Shown piece by piece: positions 37,329 to 45,784 of a DNA stretch of 64,000 nucleotides. The position numbers were made by a program, and so were the translations under genes. The stretch spans positions 682,001 to 746,000 of the forward strand of contig NZ_CP102509.1 of NCBI RefSeq assembly GCF_024611995.1, in the 5' to 3' direction. This DNA is from Streptomyces sp. NBC_00162 (GTDB lineage: Bacteria; Actinomycetota; Actinomycetes; Streptomycetales; Streptomycetaceae). The notes beneath the pieces were generated by a model. The model saw only the letters and a list, made by a program, of their open reading frames with translations, did not search any database and was not told the origin of the DNA. Each line of letters begins with the position of its first letter. The first letter of the stretch is position 1.

Positions 37329-39479
37329 TCAGGCCTCCACCGGTACAGCGACCTCGCCGGTGCGCCGGAGCTTCTGCCAGCGCAGTCGGCCCCCGGTCAT
37401 CGCCGTGATCGCGGACTGCAACAGGACGATGTACATCAGCTGCCGGTAGACCAGCTGCTGGATCGGCAGGCTGATCAGATGCCAGGGCTTCTCGCGGTCG
37501 AGCCGGAAGGCGTACCAGGACAGTGCGGCCTGGAGCAGGATGAAGCCGCCCCAGCTGGTGAGGGTGATCGGGGCGTCCCCGAACAGCACGCCGTACAGCA
37601 GGAACAAGTCGACCAGCGGCGCCAGCAGCGGGGCGATCACGCCGAACAGCACGACGAGCGGCAGCCCGAGTCGGCCGAAGCGCCCGGCCGGGCCGCGGGA
37701 GGTCACCGCGCCGCGGTGCTTCCACATCGCCTGCATGCTGCCGTAGCTCCAGCGGTACCGCTGGGACCAGAGCTGCTGGAGGCTGGCGGGAGCCTCGGTC
37801 CAGGCGCGGGCGTGCTCGGCGTAGACGATCCGCCAGCCGTCGCAGAGCACCGCGATGGTGATGTCGGTGTCCTCGGCGAGGGTGTCGTCGCTCATCCCGC
37901 CGACCCGCCGCAGGGCCTCCTTGCGGAAGGCGCCGACCGCGCCGGGGATGGTCTGGATGACGCCCAGCATGTCGTACATCCGGCGGTCCAGGTTGTGGCC
38001 GAGGACGTACTCGATGTGCTGCCAGGCGCCGATCAGGCTGTCGCGGTTGCCGACCTTGGCATTGCCCGCGACCGCGCCGATCGCCGGGTCGCCGAAGGGC
38101 TGGACCAGCTCGTGCACGGTGGACGGCTCGAAGACGGTGTCGCCGTCCATCATTACGATGATGTCGTGCGAGGCGGCCGCGATACCGGTGTTGAGCGCGC
38201 TGGACTTGCCGCCGTTGGCCTGGCGGATCAACCGGACGAACGGCAGGTCCATCTCCTCGACGATGTCCGCGGTGCCGTCCGATGAGCCGTCGTCGATGAC
38301 GATCACCTCGATCGGATAGTCACTGGCGGCCAGGGAGTTGAGGGTGTTGGCTATGCACTCGAGCTCGTTGTAGGCGGGGACCAGTACGGTGACCGGCTCG
38401 GTGACGGGCGCTCCCCAGGCGTCCCGCCGCTTGGCGCGGCGGGCGTGGATCGGTGCGAGAACGAGCATCAGCGCGAACCGGCCGAAGTTGAGGAAGCCGA
38501 CGAGGGCCAGCAGCCCGACCAGCACCGGCAGGGTGTGTACGGCGACCTGGGTGGCCCAGATGTATCCCTTGCCCGCCCACAGCTGGAATCCGTGCACCGG
38601 CACGGTGGCGCTGGAGGCGCCGAGTGCGTCGGAGATGGTGGTGAAGCGGTAGCCCTGGGCCTGCAGCTTGTCGATGATCTGCCCGAGCGCGGTGATGGTC
38701 TGGGTGCGGTCGCCACCCGCGTCGTGCAGCAGGATCAGCTCGCCCGCACCGGGCTTGGACGGCATCGCCGCCTTGACGATCTCCTCGACTCCGGGACGCT
38801 TCCAGTCGTCGGTGTCGCGGTCGATGAACGCCGTGAGGTAGCCGCGCGCGCCCACGTACTTGATCACCGGGTAGTTCCAGTCGTCCATCGCCGAGGCGTC
38901 GGAGGAGTACGGCGGACGGAACAGCGCGCTGTGGACGCCCGCGACGCCGGCCAGCGCCAGCTGCGTCTGCGCCAACTCCCAGCTGATCCGGGCGTGGGAC
39001 TGGTACACCAGATCGGGGTGGGTGAAGGTGTGCACGCCGAGTTCGTGGCCGCCCGCGACGATCTGCCGGATCAGCTCCGGGTTGCGCGTGGTCATGGCGC
39101 CGGTCACGAAGAAGTCAGCACGGACGTTGCGGGCCGCGAGCAGCTCCAGGATCTTCGGAGTCCACTCCGGCGAGGGACCGTCGTCGAAGCTCAGAACCAC
39201 GGTGCGGTCGGGGATGTGATAGCTCACGGGCTGCGCGTTCTTGGTGCCACGCGCGTCGATGATCGGACCACCCTTGAGCAGGTTGTCCGGCACGGTCGTC
39301 TTGTCGACCGAGATCGCGATCCGGGAGTCGTGGAAGGCCTCGTTGGTGGCGAGGCCGCGCAGGACGAGGAGCGCAAGCAGGCAAGCGAGCAGCGACAGCG
39401 GCATGAAGAAGCGCAGCGGCGGCGCGGCCAGTCGGCGCGGCCTCAGCAGGGACTGCCGGCGGCGCTGGTGGCGGGACAA
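37329..39479 (-). CDS. matB: Bifunctional polysaccharide deacetylase/glycosyltransferase family 2 (MatB-like)
   Basis: The 716-residue membrane protein has a first transmembrane helix near residues 28-48, then a NodB-type polysaccharide deacetylase domain with TVVLSFDDGPSPEW and HTFTHPD (metal-binding Asp-His-His). A second membrane segment follows, then a GT2 domain with VLVPAYNE, VIDDGSSDGTAD, MDGDTVFEP, EDTDITI and QRYRW, the QxxRW signature of processive synthases. More membrane helices end the protein. This architecture matches Streptomyces MatB, needed for a PNAG-like glycan that causes mycelial aggregation. TTG 39479 is the start: AGGAG sits five bases before it. Confidence 0.8.
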   Translation of the reverse strand: MSRHQRRRQSLLRPRRLAAPPLRFFMPLSLLACLLALLVLRGLATNEAFHDSRIAISVDKTTVPDNLLKGGPIIDARGTKNAQPVSYHIPDRTVVLSFDDGPSPEWTPKILELLAARNVRADFFVTGAMTTRNPELIRQIVAGGHELGVHTFTHPDLVYQSHARISWELAQTQLALAGVAGVHSALFRPPYSSDASAMDDWNYPVIKYVGARGYLTAFIDRDTDDWKRPGVEEIVKAAMPSKPGAGELILLHDAGGDRTQTITALGQIIDKLQAQGYRFTTISDALGASSATVPVHGFQLWAGKGYIWATQVAVHTLPVLVGLLALVGFLNFGRFALMLVLAPIHARRAKRRDAWGAPVTEPVTVLVPAYNELECIANTLNSLAASDYPIEVIVIDDGSSDGTADIVEEMDLPFVRLIRQANGGKSSALNTGIAAASHDIIVMMDGDTVFEPSTVHELVQPFGDPAIGAVAGNAKVGNRDSLIGAWQHIEYVLGHNLDRRMYDMLGVIQTIPGAVGAFRKEALRRVGGMSDDTLAEDTDITIAVLCDGWRIVYAEHARAWTEAPASLQQLWSQRYRWSYGSMQAMWKHRGAVTSRGPAGRFGRLGLPLVVLFGVIAPLLAPLVDLFLLYGVLFGDAPITLTSWGGFILLQAALSWYAFRLDREKPWHLISLPIQQLVYRQLMYIVLLQSAITAMTGGRLRWQKLRRTGEVAVPVEA

Positions 39480-39510
39480 TGACGCTCCTGGAGATGGGTG
39501 GTGCGGACGA

Positions 39511-39993
39511 TCAGGGGCGCTTGGTCGGTTGGCCCGAAGGCTTTGTCCCGTGCGGCGCGGTGCTCGTGGGCTTTGATGCGGTGGTCGTGGGTTTCGCTGT
39601 GGTGGCCGTGAGCTTCGATGTGGTGGCCGTGGTCTTCGTCTGGGGTGTCGCGGACCGCGTGGCCGTCCGTGGTGAGGACGACGCGGACGACGGGGTGGGC
39701 GACAGCGACGGCACGGGTGAGGGCGACGGGGCGGACGACCGCGCGGGCTGCGCGGGTATGCCCATCGCCGGGGCGTCCGCCTGGACACCGATCAGGCTGC
39801 TGCCCATGGCGACCGCCAGGATCGCGCCGACGACGGAGACCGGCCAGCCGAAGCCCCGGAGCAGACGGCCGCGCAGACCCGACTGGTCGACGAATACCGG
39901 TGCTGGAGCGGGCTCCTCGAAGCTCGACTCGGACATTTCAGGCTGTGCCTGGTGCGCCGACCCGCGTTCGATGGAAGTGATGACTGAGCGCAC
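39511..39993 (-). CDS. Small membrane protein with Thr/Ser/Pro-rich tail (possible MatA counterpart)
   Basis: The 160-residue protein has an acidic cytosolic N-terminus, one membrane helix (GFGWPVSVVGAILAVAMGSS) and an extracytoplasmic tail made almost wholly of Ser, Thr, Pro, Lys and Ala. It lies 31 bp upstream of the matB-like synthase and is the first gene of the operon, the place matA occupies in S. coelicolor and S. lividans. I infer a role in the same glycan pathway from position, not from a domain. Translation starts at GTG 39993, with GAAAGG about nine bases ahead. Confidence 0.6.
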   Translation of the reverse strand: MRSVITSIERGSAHQAQPEMSESSFEEPAPAPVFVDQSGLRGRLLRGFGWPVSVVGAILAVAMGSSLIGVQADAPAMGIPAQPARSSAPSPSPVPSLSPTPSSASSSPRTATRSATPQTKTTATTSKLTATTAKPTTTASKPTSTAPHGTKPSGQPTKRP

Positions 39994-40219
39994 CTTGCGA
40001 GGCCTTTCATTGCAGGGTACGTAGACCGCGGGATCGCAGGGCGAACGCTAGTGCACCGGCCTGAATCGACTTGGGCTCGATGTACGCATTTGGCGCGATC
40101 TGCTCAGGTGTCGTAATCGGATCGGAATGCCAATTGGTAGTACCGGCCAGTAGTCCTGCCCGAACGGTCGCCGGGCACTGATCGGTGCGTGTTCAGCCGG
40201 AGCCGTTTCGCCGGGACCG

Positions 40220-40286
40220 CGGTGGCCGGGGTGGCCGGAGTGGCCGGGGTCGCTAAGGTCACCCCGGTGGTCGCCCCGGTGGTCAC
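40220..40286. repeat. Short tandem G/C repeats upstream of the GH16-like gene
   Basis: Three copies of a 9-bp unit GTGGCCGG(G/A) are followed by two copies of a 12-bp unit CCCCGGTGGTC(G/A). They fall in the gap between the divergent matA-like and GH16-like genes. They may be slippage products or form a hairpin; no protein site is claimed. Confidence 0.6.
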
Positions 40287-40379
40287 CCCGAACCTAGGAT
40301 GACCCCCTCATGGGATCGGCCATTGATCCTCATGCAATGGGCGTGTCCAGGTACCGCCTCTACGCCCCAAGGAGCCCGT

Positions 40380-41318
40380 GTGAGCAAGCCCCGCCGCACC
40401 TCTCGTCGCCGCGCGTGGACCGCGCTCACGCTGCCTGCCCTCCTGTGCGTACTCGCCGCGTGTTCCGGCGGCCCCGGTGACGATGCCGCCGCGCCCGCCC
40501 CCAGCGCCTCGCCGACCCCGTCCGGACCGCCCGGAACCCTGTTCGACGACTTCCAGTACAGCGGCCCCGACGACCCGTCGCTCGCCGCCCACGGCTGGGA
40601 GGTCCGTACCGGTGGGGGTGGCCCGGGGATCAAGGACACCTGGTCCACCGCTGGCGCCAGCTTCCCCTCCGACACGACCGCCCAGGGGGGCAGGGTCCTG
40701 CAGCTGCAGTCCTCCACCGACGGCACCAAGCAGGGCACCAAGCAGGTCGAGGTGCAGAGCACCGGCAAGAACCTCTTCACAGGGACCTTCGCCGCTCGCG
40801 TCTACCTCAGCGACAAGCCCACGAGCGGTCGCAACGGCGACCACGTCGTCCAGACCTTCTTTCCGATTTCCCCCTCGGACTCCTCGGAGAACTACAGCGA
40901 ACTCGACCACGAGTACCTGCCCAACGGCGGCTGGGGTTCGGTGGGTCCGCAACTCGACAACGTCAGCTGGTACAAGGCTGATCCGCCGGACCGGGTCAAC
41001 CACACGCTCAAGCAGCGCCTCGAGGGCTGGCACATCATGATGATCACCGCCGTGGACGGAAAGGTCACCTACTCCCTGGACGGCAAGGAGCTGTTCACCA
41101 GCTCCGGCAAGTACGTCCCGCGCGAGAAGATGGACGTCCACTTCAGCAACTGGTTCATCGACCTCCCCTTCACCGGTGGTCCGCGCACATGGGGCATGAA
41201 GATCAACTGGTTCTACTACAAGGCCGATGAGGCCGTTTCCCAGGCGGATGTCCAGAAAACGGTGGACGGCTTCTACAGTGCCGGCACCAACTACATCAAC
41301 ACCGTGCCGAAGTCCTGA
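40380..41318 (+). CDS. Lipoprotein with GH16-like glycoside hydrolase fold
   Basis: The 312-residue product has a signal peptide ending in the lipobox LAACS, a Pro/Ser/Ala linker, then a beta-sandwich domain. The segment NYSELDHEYLPNG contains ExDxE, the catalytic signature of GH16 (laminarinase/agarase-like) enzymes, so both carboxylates are present. Tryptophans in NGGWGSVG and WFIDLPF could line the glycan cleft. It is divergent from the matAB-like operon and may trim or release its glycan. GTG 40380 is fixed by AAGGAG six bases before it. Confidence 0.75.
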   Translation: MSKPRRTSRRRAWTALTLPALLCVLAACSGGPGDDAAAPAPSASPTPSGPPGTLFDDFQYSGPDDPSLAAHGWEVRTGGGGPGIKDTWSTAGASFPSDTTAQGGRVLQLQSSTDGTKQGTKQVEVQSTGKNLFTGTFAARVYLSDKPTSGRNGDHVVQTFFPISPSDSSENYSELDHEYLPNGGWGSVGPQLDNVSWYKADPPDRVNHTLKQRLEGWHIMMITAVDGKVTYSLDGKELFTSSGKYVPREKMDVHFSNWFIDLPFTGGPRTWGMKINWFYYKADEAVSQADVQKTVDGFYSAGTNYINTVPKS

Positions 41319-41436
41319 CCCTGGTCCTACCTCGCCGGCTGCCGATCGACGGCGAAGAACACCCGACGAGCCGCCCCCTACGTCCCAACGCAGATCAGCC
41401 CGGTCCTGGGATGACGCCCCGCATGTTGGGCGGCGG

Positions 41437-42723
41437 CTACCGCCGCACGGCGGCGTGTTCGAGGACCGCGTGGACCTCCGCAGTGATCGCGCTCTCGTTG
41501 CGTTCGAACTCGGGGCCGGTCAGCAGCTGGGGGTCGGCCGGCAGACCGGTGAGCACCGGGGTGTGGAGGTGGCCGCCGGGCAGGTGCGGGGCGAGTTCGG
41601 CGCGCAGCCGGTTGGAGCGGTAGGCGACCTCGTTGGACAGGTAGCCGCCCCCGCCACCCGCCACGGCCCGCGAGCCCGGCGTCGGGCCGTCGGTCCGGTC
41701 GACGGGAGCCGTGCCGCCCGCCGGGATCTCGGTCACCTCGGTGTTGAGGAGGACCGGGTACGGGGTCTGCACGGCGCCGGTCACCGCGTCAGCCGGCAGC
41801 GTGGTGCGGATGAACTCCGGGCCCGGGCCGAGGCCAGGGGCCGTCACCGGACGCTCGCGGGTGCCACCGGAGAGGGCACGTGCGTTGTCGGGGTACGGGT
41901 CGGCGGACCGCGCCCGCCCCGCCCAGTCCTCCAGGGTGAAGATGCCGGGGTAGCCCTGGCTGACGGTGGTGATGATGTCGGCCGAGACGGGACCGGCGGC
42001 CAGGCGCGGGGCGAACGCCCGCTCCACGATGCCGGCGTCGAAGTCGGCGTACCGCACGGGCAGGACGACGGCGCGGATTTCGGCAGGGCTGCCGTCGGCG
42101 AGGGTCACGCGCCGCCCGTTGAGCTGCAGGGCAGCCGATCCGGACGGGTTGGCGCGGCGGATCTCCGCGTCGAGCCCGAAGGGGTCGAACCCGCTGATGA
42201 AGATCCTTCGTACGCCGGGCGCCGTCCGGAAGGCGTTGTCGGTGAGACCGCGGGAGGCGTCCTCGAAGCGGACGCGGAGCGCCGCCCGATCGACGGTGAA
42301 CTGCGGCTGCCAGCGGGCGAGTTCAGCGGTCATACCGAGCCGCGCCCAGTACAGCGGCCGGTCGTCCCCGGGGGCGAGGTCGCCGCCGTGCCGCTGTCCT
42401 TGGGCCCGCCGCACGGAGGCCTGCCAGAGGGCCTGGCCCCAGGAGTCGAGGAGCCGTTCGGCCTCGGCGGGGCTGCGCGTCGTGCACAGAGCGGCGGGAA
42501 ACCTCCGTACGAAGTCCCCGAACCCGGCACGCTCGACCAGGGCGGTGGTGCGGGCGTCCGCGAGCCGGTCCTGTTCGGCGTCGAGCGGTACGGACGCCGG
42601 GGGGCGGCAGGCGGACGCGCCGTCGGCCGCGTGCGCGGGCGAAGCGACAGCCACGGGGAGGACGGTGAGGAGAAGGGCAGCAGCCGATGCCGCACGGCGT
42701 AAGAGTGTCATGCGATGTGACAT
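41437..42723 (-). CDS. Secreted pyroglutamyl-peptidase-like protein (C15 family, Cys replaced by Ser)
   Basis: The 428-residue protein has a signal peptide (ALLLTVLPVAVASPAHA) and a C-terminal half resembling pyroglutamyl peptidase I: the entry motif RRIFISGFDPFG, and near the end GGYLSNEVAYRS and GGHLHTPVL. In C15 enzymes the nucleophile Cys occupies the Leu-Cys-Asn position and a His follows; here the aligned residue is Ser while the His is kept. It may be an inactive or altered hydrolase. About 150 extra N-terminal residues distinguish it from the cytosolic 200-residue enzymes. The ATG at 42723 is chosen by the signal peptide; no strong Shine-Dalgarno sequence is seen. Confidence 0.7.
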   Translation of the reverse strand: MSHRMTLLRRAASAAALLLTVLPVAVASPAHAADGASACRPPASVPLDAEQDRLADARTTALVERAGFGDFVRRFPAALCTTRSPAEAERLLDSWGQALWQASVRRAQGQRHGGDLAPGDDRPLYWARLGMTAELARWQPQFTVDRAALRVRFEDASRGLTDNAFRTAPGVRRIFISGFDPFGLDAEIRRANPSGSAALQLNGRRVTLADGSPAEIRAVVLPVRYADFDAGIVERAFAPRLAAGPVSADIITTVSQGYPGIFTLEDWAGRARSADPYPDNARALSGGTRERPVTAPGLGPGPEFIRTTLPADAVTGAVQTPYPVLLNTEVTEIPAGGTAPVDRTDGPTPGSRAVAGGGGGYLSNEVAYRSNRLRAELAPHLPGGHLHTPVLTGLPADPQLLTGPEFERNESAITAEVHAVLEHAAVRR

Positions 42724-42893
42724 TACATAGCGGCCGTCACCCCCACCAGGCACTCCGGCCACAGCCGCCAGGACTGGCTCAACTCCGCCGCTGACCAGTC
42801 CGGTTCGGCCAGCCACCACTACCGTCGAGCCGCCCGCTCTGCCTGAGCACACTCGATCACGTAAGCATGAAACGCCAGGGGCGCGACCCCGGG

Positions 42894-43379
42894 TCACGGC
42901 AACGAGCGTGTAAGCCACACCACTTCGCCGCTGTCCTCCACGGAAACGTGGTCCCGCTCGAACCCGAGCTTCTCAAGGACACGGAACGACGGTGTGTTCC
43001 ACGCGCCGACGGTCGCCCAGAGCCGCTTCCGCCCGGTCGCAATAGCGGCATCGAGCACCGCGCTGGCCGCCTCGGTGGCGTAACCATGGCCATGCACGCG
43101 CTGGAACAGCTCATACGCGATTTCAGGCTCCTCTACGGTGGAGCGGCCGATGATCAACCCGCAATAGCCGATGAAGTCGCCTTCGTCACGGCGCTGGATG
43201 GACAGCAGGGCGAACCCGGTTGTCGCCGTTGCGGTGAGCAGCTTCGCGATGGACGTCCGGGTGTGCTCAACCGTGGGCGTCCCCTTGCCGCGTTCGGAGA
43301 GGAGGGCGCTGAACTCGGCGGCGTCCGAATCGGCCCACGGCCGCAGTATCAGCCGCTCGGTCTCAAGGTGGAACGACAT
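42894..43379 (-). CDS. GNAT family N-acetyltransferase (RimJ/RimL-like)
   Basis: The 161-residue protein begins MSFHLETERLILRPWADSD, the classic RimJ/RimL-type opening strand. The acetyl-CoA loop is LFQRVHGHGYATEAASAVL (about residues 91-109), and the last motif is GAWNTPSFRVLEKLGFERD, nearly the textbook N-x-x-S-x-x-x-x-E-K-x-G-F pattern. It should acetylate an N-terminal or small-molecule amine. The ATG at 43379 is where homology begins; the in-frame extension upstream is not conserved. It is monocistronic. Confidence 0.85.
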   Translation of the reverse strand: MSFHLETERLILRPWADSDAAEFSALLSERGKGTPTVEHTRTSIAKLLTATATTGFALLSIQRRDEGDFIGYCGLIIGRSTVEEPEIAYELFQRVHGHGYATEAASAVLDAAIATGRKRLWATVGAWNTPSFRVLEKLGFERDHVSVEDSGEVVWLTRSLP

Positions 43380-43543
43380 CGTCTCGTACGTAGACGTGCC
43401 CCTACTCTGCCCCACGGGTCACCACGAGCTACAGCTGGAGTACTAGCCTGCGAGATGGCTCGGAGGGGACCGACGCCATGGTGGGGACGGCACGCCCCGT
43501 GCCCCCGCCATAGCTTCGGTCGCCCCGAATCGGCCCTGGTCGA

Positions 43544-44206
43544 TCAGCCCACGCGCTCGATGCGCGCCCGCCGGATCAGGTTCTTGCCCGGCTCCCGCAC
43601 CTTGTCGAAGGCCGCGTTGTTCAGCAGGACACAACTGCCCGACGGACCGTTCACCGTCACCGTCGCCGCCTGACCATTGTCCAGATTCGTCACCTTCAAC
43701 TTGGTCCCCACCGGAAACGTCCCACTGCTCGCCGCCGGCGCACCCGCCTCACCCGACAACGTCACCGTCGACCCCGGACAAACCACCTCACCCGTGGCCG
43801 GCGACACCTGCCCACCCGCCGTAACAGGCGGCGCGTCACCGCCACCACCCACCCGCTCGATGCGCGCCCGCCGGATCAGGTTCTTGCCCGGCTCCCGCAC
43901 CTTGTCGAAGGCCGCGTTGTTCAGCAGGACACAACTGCCCGACGGACCGTTCACCGTCACCGTCGCTGCCCGACCATTGTCCAGATTCGTCACCTTCAAC
44001 TTGGTCCCCACCGGAAACGTCCCACTGCTCGCCGCCGGCGCACCCGCCTCACCCGACAACGTCACCGTCGACCCCGGACACACAACGTCGGGGACGGCGG
44101 CATTGCCGGTCGCCATCGTGGTGACGAACCCTCCTGCCACCAGTGCTCCCGCAACGACAGAGAGCACGACCTTCTTCTTGGAACTCATGATCCGCTTACG
44201 GGACAT
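43544..44206 (-). CDS. Secreted protein with two near-identical RlpA/DPBB-like repeats
   Basis: The 220-residue protein begins MSRKRIMSSKKKVVLSVVAG with a Sec signal peptide and is preceded by GAGGAG. Two copies of a roughly 80-residue module follow, each containing GTFPVGTKLKVTNLDNG, TVTVNGPSGSCVLLNNAAF and EPGKNLIRRARIERV. The module resembles the double-psi beta-barrel of RlpA-like proteins, which act on or bind peptidoglycan, but the catalytic Asp/His of lytic transglycosylases is not evident. The two copies are joined by a Gly/Asp/Pro linker. It is probably a wall-associated structural or inhibitory protein. Confidence 0.72.
   Translation of the reverse strand: MSRKRIMSSKKKVVLSVVAGALVAGGFVTTMATGNAAVPDVVCPGSTVTLSGEAGAPAASSGTFPVGTKLKVTNLDNGRAATVTVNGPSGSCVLLNNAAFDKVREPGKNLIRRARIERVGGGGDAPPVTAGGQVSPATGEVVCPGSTVTLSGEAGAPAASSGTFPVGTKLKVTNLDNGQAATVTVNGPSGSCVLLNNAAFDKVREPGKNLIRRARIERVG
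43551..44080. repeat. Tandem duplication with an exact 300-bp period
   Basis: Bases 43551-43780 and 43851-44080 differ at only three of 230 positions (43553, 43667 and 43671 in the first copy). The spacing is exactly 300 bp, so the duplication keeps the reading frame and doubles the DPBB-like module of the overlapping gene. The near identity, including third codon positions, shows it is recent or kept uniform by conversion. Confidence 0.95.
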
Positions 44207-44707
44207 TGACACTCCTCGATCGATGGACGCTGTCCCCCTGTCCTTCATACGGGCCGACATCACGAGCGAGTGCAGTCTTGTCACCGCCTTACAAATCCAT
44301 CCTTGAGGAGGTTCTGGGTGGGCGCCGCACGGCATGCCACGGCGGCTCGAGGCTCAGGGAGCACGTTCAAAGAAGCAGGTCACAGCCCCAAAGCCCTTGG
44401 TGGGTCGACGTGCGTGCGGCGCTTACACCGACGGTCTTGATCGACGCGCGGCCGAGGAGACCAAGGCAGCCTTAAGGTCCAGTTGATCTGCCGTTAACCA
44501 ACCCAAGGGCAAAGGGCAGCGAGGCACGTAGGCATCGCCACCATCGCCTCACCGCGGCCTACGCCGGGGTGTTCACGCACCGCCGCGCGACCGCTGCGAC
44601 CAGGCCCGCGCCACGACGCGAAACCGCCGCCCGCCCTCCGTCCCAGCCCTTGCTCAACCTATCGAAATTCGATAGATTCCCATCGCTACTCGATGGAAGG
44701 ATGGGCT
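44207..44707. other. Intergenic region, no gene seen
   Basis: About 500 bp separates the divergent DPBB-like and DUF2975 genes. I see no protein-like frame. It must carry both promoters, and its right end contains the palindrome listed at 44659. Confidence 0.5.
44659..44675. promoter_or_regulatory. Probable operator palindrome for the DUF2975/HTH operon
   Basis: CTATCGAA and TTCGATAG form perfect 8-bp arms around a single central A. The site lies 33 bp before the DUF2975 start in otherwise G/C-rich DNA. Its position suggests autoregulation by the HTH protein encoded second in the operon. Confidence 0.6.
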
Positions 44708-45193
44708 ATGGGAAAGCTGACAGTGGGTGCGCTGCGTGCCGTGCTCGTGGTGGTGCTCGCCGGCACCGTGTTCGTGCAGGCAGGGATGGTGTGGGCGTTG
44801 TTCAACGACCCGGAGGACGGGTCGCTTCCGCTGACCCCGCTGCGCGTGCTCACGATGCTGGGCATGGTGTCGGTCCAGGTCGCCCTGGTCTGCGTGTGGC
44901 GGCTGGTGACGATGGTGCGGCGCGGAACCGTGTTCTCCCACGCTTCCTTCCGGTACGTGGACGTAGTGATCGGCGCGATCGTGGCGGCTGCCCTCGTGTG
45001 GTTCGCGGTCACGGCCGTCAATGCACCGGGCCAGCGGGAGGACCCGGGTGTCACCGTCATCATGGGCGGGGTCGGCGTGGCCATCCTGGGGGTCGCGCTC
45101 TTCGTGCTCGTACTGCGGACGCTGCTCGCCCAGGCCGTCGCGCGTGACGTCGAAGCGTCGCAGATGCAGGCCGAGTTGGACGAGGTGATCTGA
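44708..45193 (+). CDS. DUF2975 family membrane protein
   Basis: The 161-residue protein has four predicted membrane helices: VLVVVLAGTVFVQAGMVWAL, VLTMLGMVSVQVALVCVW, VVIGAIVAAALVWFAV and VGVAILGVALFVLVLRTL. A cytosolic loop contains RRGTVFSHASFRYVD, the typical DUF2975 segment. It is the first gene of a two-gene operon whose partner is a small Cro/CI-type regulator; DUF2975/YozG-like pairs are widespread, and the membrane protein is thought to act as a sensor or partner. The ATG at 44708 has GGAAGGA upstream, and the stop overlaps the next start (TGATG). Confidence 0.8.
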   Translation: MGKLTVGALRAVLVVVLAGTVFVQAGMVWALFNDPEDGSLPLTPLRVLTMLGMVSVQVALVCVWRLVTMVRRGTVFSHASFRYVDVVIGAIVAAALVWFAVTAVNAPGQREDPGVTVIMGGVGVAILGVALFVLVLRTLLAQAVARDVEASQMQAELDEVI

Positions 45194-45432
45194 TGCCGAT
45201 CGCCGTCGACATCGACGTGATGCTGGCCAGGCGGAAGATGTCCGTGGGCGAGCTCGCGGACCGCGTAGGGATCACTCCCGCCAACCTGGCGGTACTCAAG
45301 AACGGCCGCGCCAAGGCGGTGCGCTTTGCGACGCTCGCCGCGCTCTGCGAGGTGCTCAGCTGCCAGCCGGGCGACCTGCTGCGCTGGGAGGCCGAGGAGG
45401 CCGAGGACACCGCGGGCGCCGCGGGCGGATGA
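45193..45432 (+). CDS. Small helix-turn-helix regulator (YozG-like, Cro/CI family)
   Basis: The 79-residue protein is almost wholly a Cro/CI DNA-binding domain: MLARRKMSVGELADRVG, then ITPANLAVLKNGRAKAVRF (recognition helix) and LCEVLSCQPGDLLRWEA. This is the short YozG-type regulator normally paired with a DUF2975 membrane protein, as here. Its start overlaps the DUF2975 stop, so the two are translationally coupled. The palindrome at 44659 is its likely target. An acidic Ala/Gly tail follows the domain. Confidence 0.88.
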   Translation: MPIAVDIDVMLARRKMSVGELADRVGITPANLAVLKNGRAKAVRFATLAALCEVLSCQPGDLLRWEAEEAEDTAGAAGG

Positions 45433-45545
45433 CGTGCCCCACGGACGGCGTGAAAATGCCTTGCACCACCGGCCCGTGACGCGGCACGTGGACCGCATGG
45501 ACCTGGTCGACGATCGCGACCTGCGAACGCGACCTCCCCACAGCA

Positions 45546-45580
45546 AACCCCCGTCCTTCCAGCGCGGAAGGGCGGGGGTT
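45546..45580 (+). terminator. Hairpin terminator after the DUF2975/HTH operon
   Basis: AACCCCCGTCCTTCC pairs with GGAAGGGCGGGGGTT over 15 bp, with one G-U pair, around the loop AGCGC. It lies about 110 bp beyond the HTH stop. No run of T follows. Confidence 0.75.
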
Positions 45581-45784
45581 CGTCGTCGGGCGTGCAGCCA
45601 GGGCCTCGCCCGTAGTCGCTCGACGCCCGATTCACGACAATCTGTCAGTCCGACGGAATTCTGGGAACGCGACAGGCACGGGCGTCCAAGATCATGGAGT
45701 GCTCGACGCCCCGTGATCCGAGTGGAAGACCGTGCCTGCCGGAGCTACTGGCCGAGCTGCCCGACCCTGGCCGATGGCGGGTCG
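45581..45784. other. Intergenic stretch with a possible transposase scrap
   Basis: Plus-strand bases about 45710-45790 read GRPCLPELLAELPDPGRWR, reminiscent of the start of ISAs1-type DDE transposases (leucine-rich then PDPR). The match is a single short phrase and no ends or further coding remain. Confidence 0.2.

Noticed and set aside
40220..40286. Possible replication or partition iterons
   Set aside because: Too few copies, no Rep or Par gene nearby and no A/T-rich region.
43544..44206. Chaplin-type hydrophobic surface protein
   Set aside because: No chaplin Cys spacing or hydrophobic repeats; the module fits a DPBB-like fold better.
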